64,000 nucleotides of DNA from Fidelibacterota bacterium (GTDB taxonomy: Bacteria; Pseudomonadota; Alphaproteobacteria; Rhodospirillales; Rhodospirillaceae): the NCBI GenBank assembly GCA_947475895.1, contig CANJMF010000003.1, forward strand, positions 248,001 through 312,000, given 5' to 3'. Positions within the stretch are counted from its first letter, which is position 1. Every line of letters begins with the position of its first letter. This document shows, piece after piece, positions 9,014 to 17,863 of this stretch. The position numbers and the translations under genes were made by a program. Under the pieces are notes generated by a model that saw only the letters and a list, made by a program, of their open reading frames with translations, had not been told where the DNA came from and ran no database searches.

Positions 9014-10636
9014 TTAGGCCTCCTTGTATAACCAGGTTCGGATAATCGAGAGCGCTTCTTCCGGATGCTTGTCGACGATGTCGCCGATTTTGCGCAAGGA
9101 CGACGCTTTGACTCGGCCCTCGACCTTGTCGATGTCGATAAGCTCGTCAAGGTCTTCGTCGTCTTCCGACGAGCCGCCCGGCATGCCTGGGCCCGTGAGT
9201 TGCGCCATGCCTTCGCCGCTCGAGAGCAGGCCTTCTTCGCCTTGCGGCATCGCTTCGAAGGCGCGTGTGACCAGCGGGCGGACAACCAAGAGGATGACGA
9301 GCACGGCCACGATCGCGACGCCAAGCCCTTCGGCGATGCGCATGATCTCTTCCTTGGTGAAGCCAAGGAGGTTGAAGACCTTCTCGTTGCCCATCAGGTC
9401 GTCCATGTTGGTGAAGGGCATGTTCACAACTTGCACTTCGTCGCCGCGCTTGCCGTCAAAACCGATGGACGATTTCACCAGGGCTTCGATCTTGCTCATA
9501 GTCTCTTCGGGCAGGGCGGCGTACGTGCGCTCGCCGCCTTCAGGCGTGGTGTAAGTGCCGTCGACGAGCACGGCCACCGACAGGCGCTTTACGTAAGACG
9601 CTTCGCGCACCGAGTTGATGGTCTTCTTGCCGATTTCGTAGTTCACCGTTTCTTCGGTGCGATCTTCGCTGGTGCGCGCTTGGCCCGCGCCGCTATTGGC
9701 TTGTGCGTCGGGCAGATTGTTGGCGACCGAGACATCTTTCGGCTGCGATTCTTGCGAGGTATTCTTTTCGGTGACGGTCACCGATGAGCGCTGCACCTGC
9801 TGATTGGGATCATAGGCTTCTTCGGCCGTGACGACTTTATCGAAGTCCATTTCGGCGCGTACTTCCGCGCGCACTTTGCCGGGGCCGAGCGAGCTTTCGA
9901 CAAGTGAGGTAATGGATTGCGCGAGGCGATGCTCAAGATTCGTACGCGCTTCTTCTTGCTGCGCCGATACTTGTTGCGCGTCGTTCTCGTAAGACCGCGA
10001 GAGCAGCGTGCCGCGCTCGTCGACGATCGAGATGTTGGTTGGTTTCAATTTCGGCACGGCGGCAGCGATCAAGTGCTGCACGGCTTTCACCTGATTTTCG
10101 GCCAGGCGGCCCGATTTCATTTTAATGTAAACGCTGGCAGTCGGTTCTTGCGTTTCGCGCGTGAACATTTCGCGCTGCGACATCACGAGGTGAACGCGCG
10201 CATTTTGAATGCCTTCGATAGCCTTGATCGTGCGTCCCAATTCGCCTTCAAGCGCGCGCACTAAATTCACGTTCTGCATGAAATTGGTGGCCGACAGCGA
10301 ATCCATGTTGTCGAACACTTCGTAGCCGACGGTGCCGCCCGACGGCAGGCCCAGTTCCGCCATCTGCATGCGCACGCTGGTCACTTGCTCGGTGGGGACC
10401 ATGATCTCGGCGTTGTTGGTACCGCCGTTTTTGAAGGGAATGCCCGACAGCTCCAGCTGTTTGGTGATTTCGCGCGAGTCCGTGGCCGACAGGTTGCCGT
10501 ACAAAAGCTCCATCGGCGCCGCCGAGAAGCGGGTCGCGAAGAAGATGATGAAAGCAATCAGGCCGACGGCGACGCCGCCCATGGCAGCCAATCGGGCGGG
10601 CCCGAGATTGCGGATCTGTTGTACAAAGGGGTTCAA
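9014..10636 (-). CDS. fliF: FliF, MS-ring protein
   Basis: FliF forms the MS-ring in the inner membrane and is the first structure built. The 540-residue product has an N-terminal membrane segment at about 22-42 and a YscJ/FliF domain (about 45-220) with GLPSGGTVGYEVFD and EGELGRTIKAIEGIQNARVHLV. A second membrane segment is at about 447-467 (GVAIVAVLVILLVVRPLV), followed by a short acidic C-terminus that binds FliG. It heads the operon running to flhG. A half-conserved ftr-like site is centred about 100 bases upstream. Confidence 0.97.
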   Translation of the reverse strand: MNPFVQQIRNLGPARLAAMGGVAVGLIAFIIFFATRFSAAPMELLYGNLSATDSREITKQLELSGIPFKNGGTNNAEIMVPTEQVTSVRMQMAELGLPSGGTVGYEVFDNMDSLSATNFMQNVNLVRALEGELGRTIKAIEGIQNARVHLVMSQREMFTRETQEPTASVYIKMKSGRLAENQVKAVQHLIAAAVPKLKPTNISIVDERGTLLSRSYENDAQQVSAQQEEARTNLEHRLAQSITSLVESSLGPGKVRAEVRAEMDFDKVVTAEEAYDPNQQVQRSSVTVTEKNTSQESQPKDVSVANNLPDAQANSGAGQARTSEDRTEETVNYEIGKKTINSVREASYVKRLSVAVLVDGTYTTPEGGERTYAALPEETMSKIEALVKSSIGFDGKRGDEVQVVNMPFTNMDDLMGNEKVFNLLGFTKEEIMRIAEGLGVAIVAVLVILLVVRPLVTRAFEAMPQGEEGLLSSGEGMAQLTGPGMPGGSSEDDEDLDELIDIDKVEGRVKASSLRKIGDIVDKHPEEALSIIRTWLYKEA

Positions 10637-10726
10637 GTTTCGTTCCTCTCGGCCTGAACGCCATTGAGAAAGGCGCTTTTCTACTGGCTTGGAACGTAGG
10701 GGCGGGCGGTTTAAAACAAGTTAACA

Positions 10727-10745
10727 GTGGGAAATATTTGCCGGG
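10727..10745. promoter_or_regulatory. Degenerate ftr-like site upstream of fliF
   Basis: The right arm TTGCCGGG is a perfect match to the palindrome found upstream of fliK; the left arm GTGGGAAA matches at four of eight positions, with a 3-base spacer. In Caulobacter FlbD binds such a site at fliF and represses it. A -24/-12 promoter was not found here. The functional reading is inference. Confidence 0.35.
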
Positions 10746-10822
10746 TTGATCGCAATATAGGCAGGTCCACAGTAGGAACGTGAGTGTCGGACCCGAAAGT
10801 ATGAATCAAAGGTAAAGGCGCG

Positions 10823-11821
10823 TTGAAAACTCCCGAGGCAATTCGAGCAGGCGCGGTCACCGGGGTGGTGATCGAACTCTCGGCCGCCATCGTCGCCGTG
10901 GCCGACGAGGCGCCGCAGATTCTGCTCGTCCGTGCTCCCGCCGGCGCGCAAACCGCGGGTCATCAGATGGGGCTGCCATGCGGTCCCTTCGATCCGGCAG
11001 GTCACCGTACGTTCGAGGAAGGCCTGCGCAGCTGGGTGCGCGAGCAAACCGACCTTCATCTGGGATATGCCGAGCAGCTCTATACCTTCGGCGACCGCTT
11101 TCGCGACCCACAGGAACGCGTGGGTGGTCCCCGCCCCATATCCGTCGGGTATGTGGCCCTGCTGCGCCAAACCGACGTTAAGAATCCCGCCGAAGCCACC
11201 TGGGTCGATTGCTATCGTTACTTCCCTTGGGAAGATTGGCGCGACGGGGCGCCTCCGATCCTCGACGCGGTCATTGGCCCTCAATTGAATCAGTGGATCA
11301 ACGAAGCGGGCGCGAAGCCGGACAAGCAGCGCCGGCGCGAGCGCGTGAACCTGGCCTTTGGTTTTGGCGGTACGGCCTGGGATAACGAGCGTGTGCTGGA
11401 TCGCTATGAGTTGCTGTATGAAGCGGGCTTGGTGTTCGAATCCGCCCTGGATCGCGGTAAGGAAGGCGGCGAGCTGCGTACTGGCGCGGCGCTGACCAAA
11501 GATCATCGCCGCATCCTGGCCACCGCCATGGGCCGCCTGCGCGCCAAGATCAAATATCGTCCGGTGATTTTCGAACTGATGGCGCCCACATTCACGCTGT
11601 TCCAGTTGCAGCGCGCGGTCGAAGCGCTCTCGGGGGCACGGCTCCACAAGCAAAACTTTCGCCGCTTGGTCGCGCATGAAGGCTTGGTCGAAGCAACGGG
11701 GCAGATTTCGCCCCAAACCGGCGGCCGTCCCGCCGAGCTGTTTCGCTTCCGGCGCGAAGTCGTGCATGAACGCCCCGCTCCGGGCGTGAGGGTACCCGTA
11801 CGTGTAAAGAAGCGAACTTAA
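10823..11821 (+). CDS. nadQ: Nudix/winged-helix NAD biosynthesis regulator (NrtR/NadQ-like)
   Basis: A 332-residue protein with a Nudix-like N-terminal domain (about 10-190) followed by a winged-helix C-terminus (about 220-310). The DNA-binding part contains ALSGARLHKQNFRRLVAHE, resembling the NrtR/NadQ type of NAD regulator. The Nudix box is not canonical (FEEGLRSWVREQTDL), so it more likely senses a ligand than hydrolyses one. The start is TTG, preceded by AAAGG; the next ATG is about 48 codons in. nadA and nadC lie downstream on the same strand with two candidate operator palindromes, which supports the assignment. The choice between the NrtR and NadQ names is not certain. Confidence 0.75.
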   Translation: MKTPEAIRAGAVTGVVIELSAAIVAVADEAPQILLVRAPAGAQTAGHQMGLPCGPFDPAGHRTFEEGLRSWVREQTDLHLGYAEQLYTFGDRFRDPQERVGGPRPISVGYVALLRQTDVKNPAEATWVDCYRYFPWEDWRDGAPPILDAVIGPQLNQWINEAGAKPDKQRRRERVNLAFGFGGTAWDNERVLDRYELLYEAGLVFESALDRGKEGGELRTGAALTKDHRRILATAMGRLRAKIKYRPVIFELMAPTFTLFQLQRAVEALSGARLHKQNFRRLVAHEGLVEATGQISPQTGGRPAELFRFRREVVHERPAPGVRVPVRVKKRT

Positions 11822-11881
11822 GTCTGAAATCACGCGGCCACGTTGCGGTGGCTGCTACGTTTCTCTTCAATAATCGGCAAC

Positions 11882-11926
11882 TTGCTCGCGACGTAGACGT
11901 TACGAGCAACCAGACACTCAGTGTCT
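11882..11926. repeat. Two adjacent inverted repeats before the beta-helix gene
   Basis: First, TTGCTCG (11882-11888) pairs with CGAGCAA (11903-11909). Second, AGACACT-C-AGTGTCT at 11912-11926 is a perfect 15-bp palindrome ending about 13 bases before the first ATG. Neither is followed by a T-run. They could be an operator or RNA hairpins that affect translation of the following gene. Confidence 0.6.
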
Positions 11927-11948
11927 CTGATTGAAGAGGATGGATCCC

Positions 11949-13607
11949 GTGTCTCTATCCACGAACACCAGCACCAACTGCGCGATTTTGGGACGCGTGA
12001 TATGTGCTGCCGCGTGCATGATCATCGTCCCAAGTTTATGCGTCGCGTCCGACATCCGCGTGGGTGCCACGCGCACGCTAAAGACGCTGGCAGCGGGCGT
12101 TTCTTCCGCTAAGGCGGGTGATCGCATCATCCTTGATCCTGGCATTTACCTCGACGACATCGCCACCATTTCCCAAGCGCTGACGATCGATGGCGCTGGT
12201 GCGGTGCTGCGCGCGACGAAAGCGTTGAGTGACCGCAAAGGCATTCTCGTGGTGAATGCTGATCTCACCGTCAACAACGTCACCTTCGACGGTGCGCAGG
12301 TCACCGATGCCGATGGAAAAAACGGCGCGGGTATTCGCATGCAGGCCGGCAATCTGGTGGTCGACGGCTGCACGTTCATCAATAATCAGGATGGCATCCT
12401 CGCCAATCCCAATGCCGATTCCACGGTCACGATCCGACGCTCGACCTTCACCGGCAATGGCGCGGGCGACGGCTACACGCACGGCATCTATATCAATGCC
12501 GTCAGCCAATTGACCGTCACCGATAGCGTTTTTTCCAGCACGCGCACGGGCCACGACATCAAAAGCCGCGCACTCAAAACCACCATCCGCAATACGGTGC
12601 TCGATGACGGCGTGACCGGTACCAGCAGCTACGCGGTCGATATGCCGAACGGCGGCGTCGCGGTGCTCGATGGATTGCGCATTACACAAGGCCCGCATAC
12701 CAGCAACACGGTGATGATCGCTTACGGTGCCGAAGGAAATTTACATCCCACCAGCAGTTTGGCCGTGGCCAATTCCACGTTCATCAATCTGATTCCGACC
12801 TCGACCGGGGTCTACAATTTCACCGACATTCCTGTGAAGCTTAGCGGCAACACGTTCCAGAACGTGTCCCAGCCCTTGCGCGGTGTCGGTAAGATCGCCG
12901 AAGCCGTCGCGATCCGTGACAGCGCCATCGCATCGTCGGTGCAGCCCGACGCGCTGTCGTATCTGCGCTTTTATAACGCCGGCCCGAACCCCGGCACCGT
13001 CGAAGTCCGGCTCTACAATGGGGTCTCAGGTGAAGAAGTGGTGCACTGGACCAGCCCTAAGATCCCCGTGGGTGCGGCCCCTCAATATGCCGTAGCCGAG
13101 ATCGAAGCCGCCGCCGCGCAAAACAACAATAAGCCCGCGTTTTACACAGCCACGGTGACGCCGCAAATCAACGGCGCGTTCCAGCACATCTTGTATCAAC
13201 CCTCGGCGGGTGCCCTCACCAACCTTACAAGTTGCGACACCACCCCCGACGAAACGATTCGTTTAATGGATGTGCATTCGTCGTTGCTCGATCGCGACTT
13301 CCCGAGCGCGGTGATGGTCTACAATGGCGGCCCGGTAGCGGCGGCGGCGCAGATCGGAGTCTACGATGCAGACACCGGCGCTAAGGTCGCCAGCTACACC
13401 AGCCCAACTCTACCGCCTTCGGGTCAGATCGTGGTCGCGGTGGCAGCCATCGAGGCGGCAACCCGCATTTCGCCCGGTCCCGACACGCCCCGCTACAATT
13501 TGGCGGTCGAAGGCGACTTCCGCGGAACCCTGCGGCATCTGCTCACCAACCGTCGCCCGGCCATCATGACCGACGTCACAACCGCTTGCGTTCTAACCGC
13601 GCCCTAG
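11949..13607 (+). CDS. Exported right-handed beta-helix protein
   Basis: A predicted secreted protein of about 550 residues. It has a hydrophobic N-terminal signal (CAAACMIIVPSLCVAS), then a right-handed parallel beta-helix of the pectate-lyase/NosD type at about residues 30-320. Features include repeated short strands with VDGCTFINNQDGI, IRRSTFTGNG and TVTDSVF. After it come two tandem copies of a roughly 100-residue beta-rich module, each with YNxGP near its start and an IxxxVA/AVAxIEAA core (about 335-425 and 445-540). GTG at 11949 is favoured because GAGGA lies 8 bases upstream; ATG at 11940 is possible. The substrate is unknown. It separates the NAD regulator from nadA without obvious functional connection. 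Confidence 0.7.
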   Translation: MSLSTNTSTNCAILGRVICAAACMIIVPSLCVASDIRVGATRTLKTLAAGVSSAKAGDRIILDPGIYLDDIATISQALTIDGAGAVLRATKALSDRKGILVVNADLTVNNVTFDGAQVTDADGKNGAGIRMQAGNLVVDGCTFINNQDGILANPNADSTVTIRRSTFTGNGAGDGYTHGIYINAVSQLTVTDSVFSSTRTGHDIKSRALKTTIRNTVLDDGVTGTSSYAVDMPNGGVAVLDGLRITQGPHTSNTVMIAYGAEGNLHPTSSLAVANSTFINLIPTSTGVYNFTDIPVKLSGNTFQNVSQPLRGVGKIAEAVAIRDSAIASSVQPDALSYLRFYNAGPNPGTVEVRLYNGVSGEEVVHWTSPKIPVGAAPQYAVAEIEAAAAQNNNKPAFYTATVTPQINGAFQHILYQPSAGALTNLTSCDTTPDETIRLMDVHSSLLDRDFPSAVMVYNGGPVAAAAQIGVYDADTGAKVASYTSPTLPPSGQIVVAVAAIEAATRISPGPDTPRYNLAVEGDFRGTLRHLLTNRRPAIMTDVTTACVLTAP

Positions 13608-13702
13608 AACAAGAAATTCTCCTAAGTCACTGATATTTATAGTCTTACGCGCAAGTTTCTTGATATCGGAAAAGCGCGCATTACATATCCTGACGGCCCC
13701 TT

Positions 13703-13719
13703 ATGCTTGACTTGAGCTT
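13703..13719. promoter_or_regulatory. Candidate NAD-regulator operator 1 and overlapping promoter
   Basis: Imperfect palindrome ATGCTTG-ACT-TGAGCTT. It overlaps a possible sigma-70 promoter: TTGACT at 13707-13712, a 17-base spacer, and weak TACCGT at 13730-13735. GGCCCC and GGGGCC flank it. Its arms resemble those of operator 2, 74 bases downstream (about seven helical turns). Confidence 0.45.
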
Positions 13720-13776
13720 TTCGGGGCCCTACCGTTTACCCAACACGGCGGCCCGTGCTTTTTCTATCCGCCCCAT

Positions 13777-13793
13777 ATGCTCAAACTAAGTAT
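13777..13793. promoter_or_regulatory. Candidate NAD-regulator operator 2
   Basis: Palindrome ATGCTCA-AAC-TAAGTAT, 5 of 7 arm positions paired, located 34 bases before the nadA start. It shares the layout ATRCTYR-N3-YRAGYWT with operator 1. Binding by the product of the gene at 10823 is inferred from family knowledge and position. Confidence 0.5.
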
Positions 13794-13826
13794 AAGTTTT
13801 ACAATACCTTCACACCAGGTGGCGCC

Positions 13827-14864
13827 ATGAACGTGGTTACAAGCAAAATCACTCCTGCTGCGGATCTGACGTACACGTCGGACGTCGAACGCAGCACGGC
13901 GCACCTGTACGACAAGGTGAAGACGGTCATTCCCGCCATTGAATGGCCGGTGTTCGCGCCGATGATCGCGCGCATCAACGAGCTGAAGAAGCAAAAGAAC
14001 GCCATCATCCTCGGGCACAACTATATGACGCCCGAGATTTTCCACTGTGTCGCCGACGTGACCGGAGATTCGCTGGCGCTCGCTCGTTCCGCCTCCAAGA
14101 CCACAGCCGATATCATCATCATGGCCGGCGTTGAGTTCATGGCCGAAACCGCCAAGATCATGAACCCGAGCAAGAAGGTTCTTATTCCCAACACCGGCGC
14201 GGGCTGTACGCTCGCCGAAGCCATCACCGCCGAAGATGTGCGCAAGCTCAAGGCGCAATACCCCGGCGTGCCGATTGTCACCTACGTCAACACGTCCGCT
14301 GAAGTGAAGGCGGAGTCCGACATCTGCTGCACCTCTGCCAATGCGGCGCAAATCGTCGAAGGCCTCGGCGTGCCCCGCGTGATCATGCTGCCCGACGAAT
14401 ACTTGGCGCTGAACACCGCCAAACTGGTGAAGACCGAGATCATCACTTGGAAGGGCCGCTGCATGGTCCACGAACAGTTCACACCCGACGACATTCGCGG
14501 CATGCGCGCCAACAATCCCGGCGTCGTGGTTTTAGCGCACCCCGAGTGCTCGCCCGAAGTGGTGGCCGAGTGCGACTACACGGGATCGACCGCGGGCATG
14601 ATCGACTACGTCGCCAAGCACAAGCCGCCCAAAGTCGTGCTCGTGACCGAATGCTCCATGAGCGACAACGTCGCCGCCGAATATCCCGAGCTGGATTTCG
14701 TGCGCCCGTGCAATCTGTGCCCGTTCATGAAGAAGATCGAGCTGAAGAACATTCTCCACGCGCTGGAAACCGAAACCCACGAAGTGCATGTCGACCCCGC
14801 CATCATTTCGCGTGCGCGCGTGTCGGTCGAGCGCATGATCACCGGCTGGAAATACGGCACCTAA
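13827..14864 (+). CDS. nadA: Quinolinate synthase NadA
   Basis: NadA condenses iminoaspartate with dihydroxyacetone phosphate to quinolinate in de novo NAD synthesis, using a [4Fe-4S] cluster. The 345-residue product has family blocks ILGHNYMTPEI, GVEFMAETAKI and MVHEQFTPDDI. Likely cluster cysteines lie at about 127 (GAGCTLAE), 241 (HPECSPE) and 295/298 (PCNLCPF). The ATG at 13827 follows AGGTGG and starts the usual N-terminus; upstream in-frame sequence overlaps the operator region and is not part of the gene. nadC follows after 10 bases. No nadB (aspartate oxidase) is in the window. Confidence 0.96.
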   Translation: MNVVTSKITPAADLTYTSDVERSTAHLYDKVKTVIPAIEWPVFAPMIARINELKKQKNAIILGHNYMTPEIFHCVADVTGDSLALARSASKTTADIIIMAGVEFMAETAKIMNPSKKVLIPNTGAGCTLAEAITAEDVRKLKAQYPGVPIVTYVNTSAEVKAESDICCTSANAAQIVEGLGVPRVIMLPDEYLALNTAKLVKTEIITWKGRCMVHEQFTPDDIRGMRANNPGVVVLAHPECSPEVVAECDYTGSTAGMIDYVAKHKPPKVVLVTECSMSDNVAAEYPELDFVRPCNLCPFMKKIELKNILHALETETHEVHVDPAIISRARVSVERMITGWKYGT

Positions 14865-14874
14865 TCTAATCGTC

Positions 14875-15708
14875 GTGACAGGCCTACCGCCGTTCGAAGA
14901 CCTGGTGCGTCAGGCGCTGGCCGAAGACCTCGGCGGCATTGGCGACATCACCACCCTCGCGACCATTCCCGCCGCCAGCCGTTCGCGCGCGGCCATCGTT
15001 GCGCGCAGACCCGGCACCATTGCCGGTGTGCCGGTCGCAAAGCGCGCGTTTGAGATCGTCGACCCCGAGATTAGTTTCGTCGCGCGCATGTCCGACGGCA
15101 CGCGCGTTGCTCCCGGCGATGTGGTGATCGAACTTGCAGGCCCCACGCGCGGCATTCTTACGGCCGAGCGCGTGGCGCTTAATTTCCTCGGTCATCTCTC
15201 GGGTGTCGCTACAGCCACGGCGGATATTGTCGCCGCCATTGCGCACACGCGCACCAATGTCTGCTGCACGCGCAAGACCACGCCCGGCTTACGCGCGCTG
15301 GAAAAGTATGCCGTGCGCTGCGGCGGCGGTGTGAACCACCGCATGGGCCTCTACGACGCCATCCTCATCAAGGACAATCACATCGCCGCGGCGGGCGGTG
15401 TCGCCGCCGCCATCCGCGCGGCCAAGCTGGGCCCCAAAGTTAAGTTGGAAGTGGAAGTCGATACGCTCGAGCAACTCGACGAAGCGCTGGCCGAAGGTGT
15501 CGATCAAATCCTGCTCGACAACATGACGCCCGCGCAGTTGAAAGAAGCCGTCGCCCGCGTCAAAGGCCGCGCCATCACCGAGGCCTCAGGCTCCATCACC
15601 AAAGTCACCGCATCCACGATTGCGGAGACCGGCGTCGACCTCATGTCGGTCGGTTGGATCACCCACTCCGCACCGTGCCTCGATCTGGGCCTCGATTTCC
15701 ACGATTGA
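14875..15708 (+). CDS. nadC: Nicotinate-nucleotide pyrophosphorylase NadC
   Basis: NadC (quinolinate phosphoribosyltransferase) converts quinolinate and PRPP to nicotinate mononucleotide. The 277-residue protein has the hallmark LNFLGHLSGVATATA, the CTRKTTPGLRALEKYAVRCGG active-site region in two adjoining blocks, and HRMGLYDAILIKDNHI. Near the end, ITEASGSI and VDLMSVGWITHSAP form the phosphate-binding loops. The start is GTG, 10 bases past nadA, so the two genes form an operon. Length and motifs are complete. Confidence 0.96.
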   Translation: MTGLPPFEDLVRQALAEDLGGIGDITTLATIPAASRSRAAIVARRPGTIAGVPVAKRAFEIVDPEISFVARMSDGTRVAPGDVVIELAGPTRGILTAERVALNFLGHLSGVATATADIVAAIAHTRTNVCCTRKTTPGLRALEKYAVRCGGGVNHRMGLYDAILIKDNHIAAAGGVAAAIRAAKLGPKVKLEVEVDTLEQLDEALAEGVDQILLDNMTPAQLKEAVARVKGRAITEASGSITKVTASTIAETGVDLMSVGWITHSAPCLDLGLDFHD

Positions 15709-15996
15709 AGCAGGCGTGACGTTGGCGATGAATGCCGACTGAGTAAACAATCGCTCGACCACTTCTAGATGAAGTCTGCAAGGCTTCGCTCAGTGCATTG
15801 CGCGTTTCTAAGTATATTCCGAGGCTGCCATGTACACATGATTTGTGGAAATGGTTACGCACATGCGTGCCGTTGCCGGGGGGCCCAGTAGAAAACGCTG
15901 CGTAGTGAACGAACCAAATGGGGTTAATCCTGAAGGTTATCTGCACCAGAGGCATGCGGCGATTCTGCCGCGCTAGATTTCTTCGAGAGGAGTGTC

Positions 15997-17775
15997 GTGC
16001 CCGAATCCATGCACCTTGAATCACCCCCGCACCTTGGGCCATTACAGCCAGACTTAGCGGGCTTGCCCGTCTTCATCGTAGAAGATGAAGATTTCGTTCG
16101 CGAGGTGCTCCAGGCCATGCTTGAGGAGGTCGGGATGGTTGTCGAGACGTTTCCTTCGGCCGAAGCTTTTCTAGAGACTTTTCGCCCGGACCGGCAAGGC
16201 TGCGTGCTGGTCGACGCCAATTTGCCCGGGATAAGCGGTTTCGAATTACTGCGGCAAATCCGAGTTGCGGGTCATCAGTCGCCCGCGATCATGATCACGG
16301 GGCACAGTAATATTCGGACTGCGGTGGAGGCCATTAAGGTCGGCGCTTCGGACTTCCTTGAGAAGCCAGTCGGCGCCGACGAGTTGCTAGCTACGATTGG
16401 GCGGGTGCTCGAAGAATTTAAGGACGCAAGCAAAGTCGGGGCTAAGCACCAGATTGCTGCTGACTACATAGCCAGTTTGACAGAGCGGCAACGCCAAATC
16501 CTGCAGATGATCCTGGAAGGACAAACCAATAAGAACATTGCGGCGGACCTGGGCATCAGCCAGCGCACAGTTGAGTCTCACCGCGCCGCTATTATGAAAA
16601 AGACAGGCGCCAAATCTCTGACAGGACTGGCCCGATTGGCATTTGGCGGCGCCTCGGATCGCGAATTGGTCCAGGACAATCGACCGCCCAAGCGGCTTGA
16701 AGCGATAGTCGCGAAGACTAACTTGAGTGGCGAACCTGAAAGCGAGCAGTTTAAACGCTTCTTTGATCGCGTCCCACTAGCAATCGTTATCTCGGAAATA
16801 AAACATCCCGAGCAAATCGTTTACGCGAACCCAGAATTCGAGGAACTGTTCGGACAGCGGGCTGCTGAGGTAACTGAAAGGCCTTGGAGTATTCTGCAAA
16901 GTTGCGAAGCCGACGGAATGGGAGAGCGCACACTTGGTTCAGCTATCACCGAGTCCACGGATTTTGTCGGCTGCTTTCGGGTCGAACGACCAGACTCTGG
17001 ACCACTAGTTGTCGATGCCTACTCCAATGTCATTGAAGATGAGGACGGCATACCCACCTTTCGGCTTGCCGCGCTCGTCGCCGGCGCAAACCATGACGCA
17101 ACCCAGCAGGAGGATCTGGAGAAGCAGATTCTGGAAAAGGACGTGCTGCTCCTAGAGTTTCAGCACCGGGTCAAAAATAATCTGCAAATGATCACGTCGT
17201 TGATCCGTGTGGAGGCTAAGAATGCGCGAGGTCAGTTAGGCACACTGCCGTTCGACCGACTCGCAGGGCGCGTTAATTCGCTCCACCTTCTGTACAAGTT
17301 GCTATCGGATTCCGGGAAAGGGGCCGAAATCGATCTGGGCGTCTATCTCAGCGAGATCGTGTCCTCGGTGATGCGCTGCCATGCGGTCGAAGGTATCCGG
17401 CTCAACCTCAAGGTTGACGCCTATCCAGTCTCGGTAAATGTGGCCATGCCTACCGGGCTGGTGGTCAATGAGTTGCTTACGAACGCGCTCAAGCATGCGT
17501 TTGTCGGGCGCGATGGCGGCACGATTACGTTGCACAGTTTTTCCGACAACGTCGGATGCAAGGTTGTCATCGCCGACGACGGAATTGGTCTTCCCGCCGG
17601 TGTCGAATGGCCGAAGCAGGGAAAGCTGGGCGCGCTGATTGTTCGCTCTTTGCGGCAGAATGCCAAAGCCGATTTGGAAGTCGAATCGAGTCCCGAAAAG
17701 GGTACTCGCGTCACGATCTTCTTCACGCGCAAGGCTTCTGCTCCAGACACCGTTCTATTGAGGAAAACGAGTTAG
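15997..17775 (+). CDS. Fused response regulator (REC-LuxR HTH)-PAS-HisKA_2 histidine kinase
   Basis: A 592-residue protein joining both halves of a two-component system. Residues 24-135 are a receiver with acidic pair E29/D30, phosphoacceptor D73 (LVDANLPG) and K123 (EKP). Residues 158-215 form a LuxR/FixJ-type HTH (LTERQRQILQMILEG, ISQRTVESHRAAIMKK). Residues 253-365 look like a PAS domain. Residues 383-460 form a HisKA_2 dimerisation domain with H390 in EFQHRVKNNLQMI, and an HATPase domain follows with NELLTNALKHAF and DDGIGLP. No membrane segment is seen, so it is cytoplasmic. The GTG start follows GAGAGGAG; ATG at 16009 is the alternative. It is isolated from other signalling genes. The combination of FixJ-like regulator and kinase in one chain is unusual. 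Confidence 0.85.
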   Translation: MPESMHLESPPHLGPLQPDLAGLPVFIVEDEDFVREVLQAMLEEVGMVVETFPSAEAFLETFRPDRQGCVLVDANLPGISGFELLRQIRVAGHQSPAIMITGHSNIRTAVEAIKVGASDFLEKPVGADELLATIGRVLEEFKDASKVGAKHQIAADYIASLTERQRQILQMILEGQTNKNIAADLGISQRTVESHRAAIMKKTGAKSLTGLARLAFGGASDRELVQDNRPPKRLEAIVAKTNLSGEPESEQFKRFFDRVPLAIVISEIKHPEQIVYANPEFEELFGQRAAEVTERPWSILQSCEADGMGERTLGSAITESTDFVGCFRVERPDSGPLVVDAYSNVIEDEDGIPTFRLAALVAGANHDATQQEDLEKQILEKDVLLLEFQHRVKNNLQMITSLIRVEAKNARGQLGTLPFDRLAGRVNSLHLLYKLLSDSGKGAEIDLGVYLSEIVSSVMRCHAVEGIRLNLKVDAYPVSVNVAMPTGLVVNELLTNALKHAFVGRDGGTITLHSFSDNVGCKVVIADDGIGLPAGVEWPKQGKLGALIVRSLRQNAKADLEVESSPEKGTRVTIFFTRKASAPDTVLLRKTS

Positions 17776-17863
17776 GTGCTGGGATTCTCGTGGATCGTTT
17801 TCCCGAGCCTCTCCACCCGACAGGCCCGTCACCGCTCATCGAACATAACGGCTTTAGCGGTGA

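Noticed and set aside
8950-9366. A 138-residue Arg/Ser-rich open frame at the fliF-fliG junction
   Set aside because: It is out of frame inside the 3' end of fliF and has the composition of a shadow frame.
10721-11833. A 370-residue open frame on the minus strand
   Set aside because: It lies over the NAD regulator gene, whose plus-strand product shows recognisable Nudix and winged-helix regions; the minus frame has no recognisable motif.
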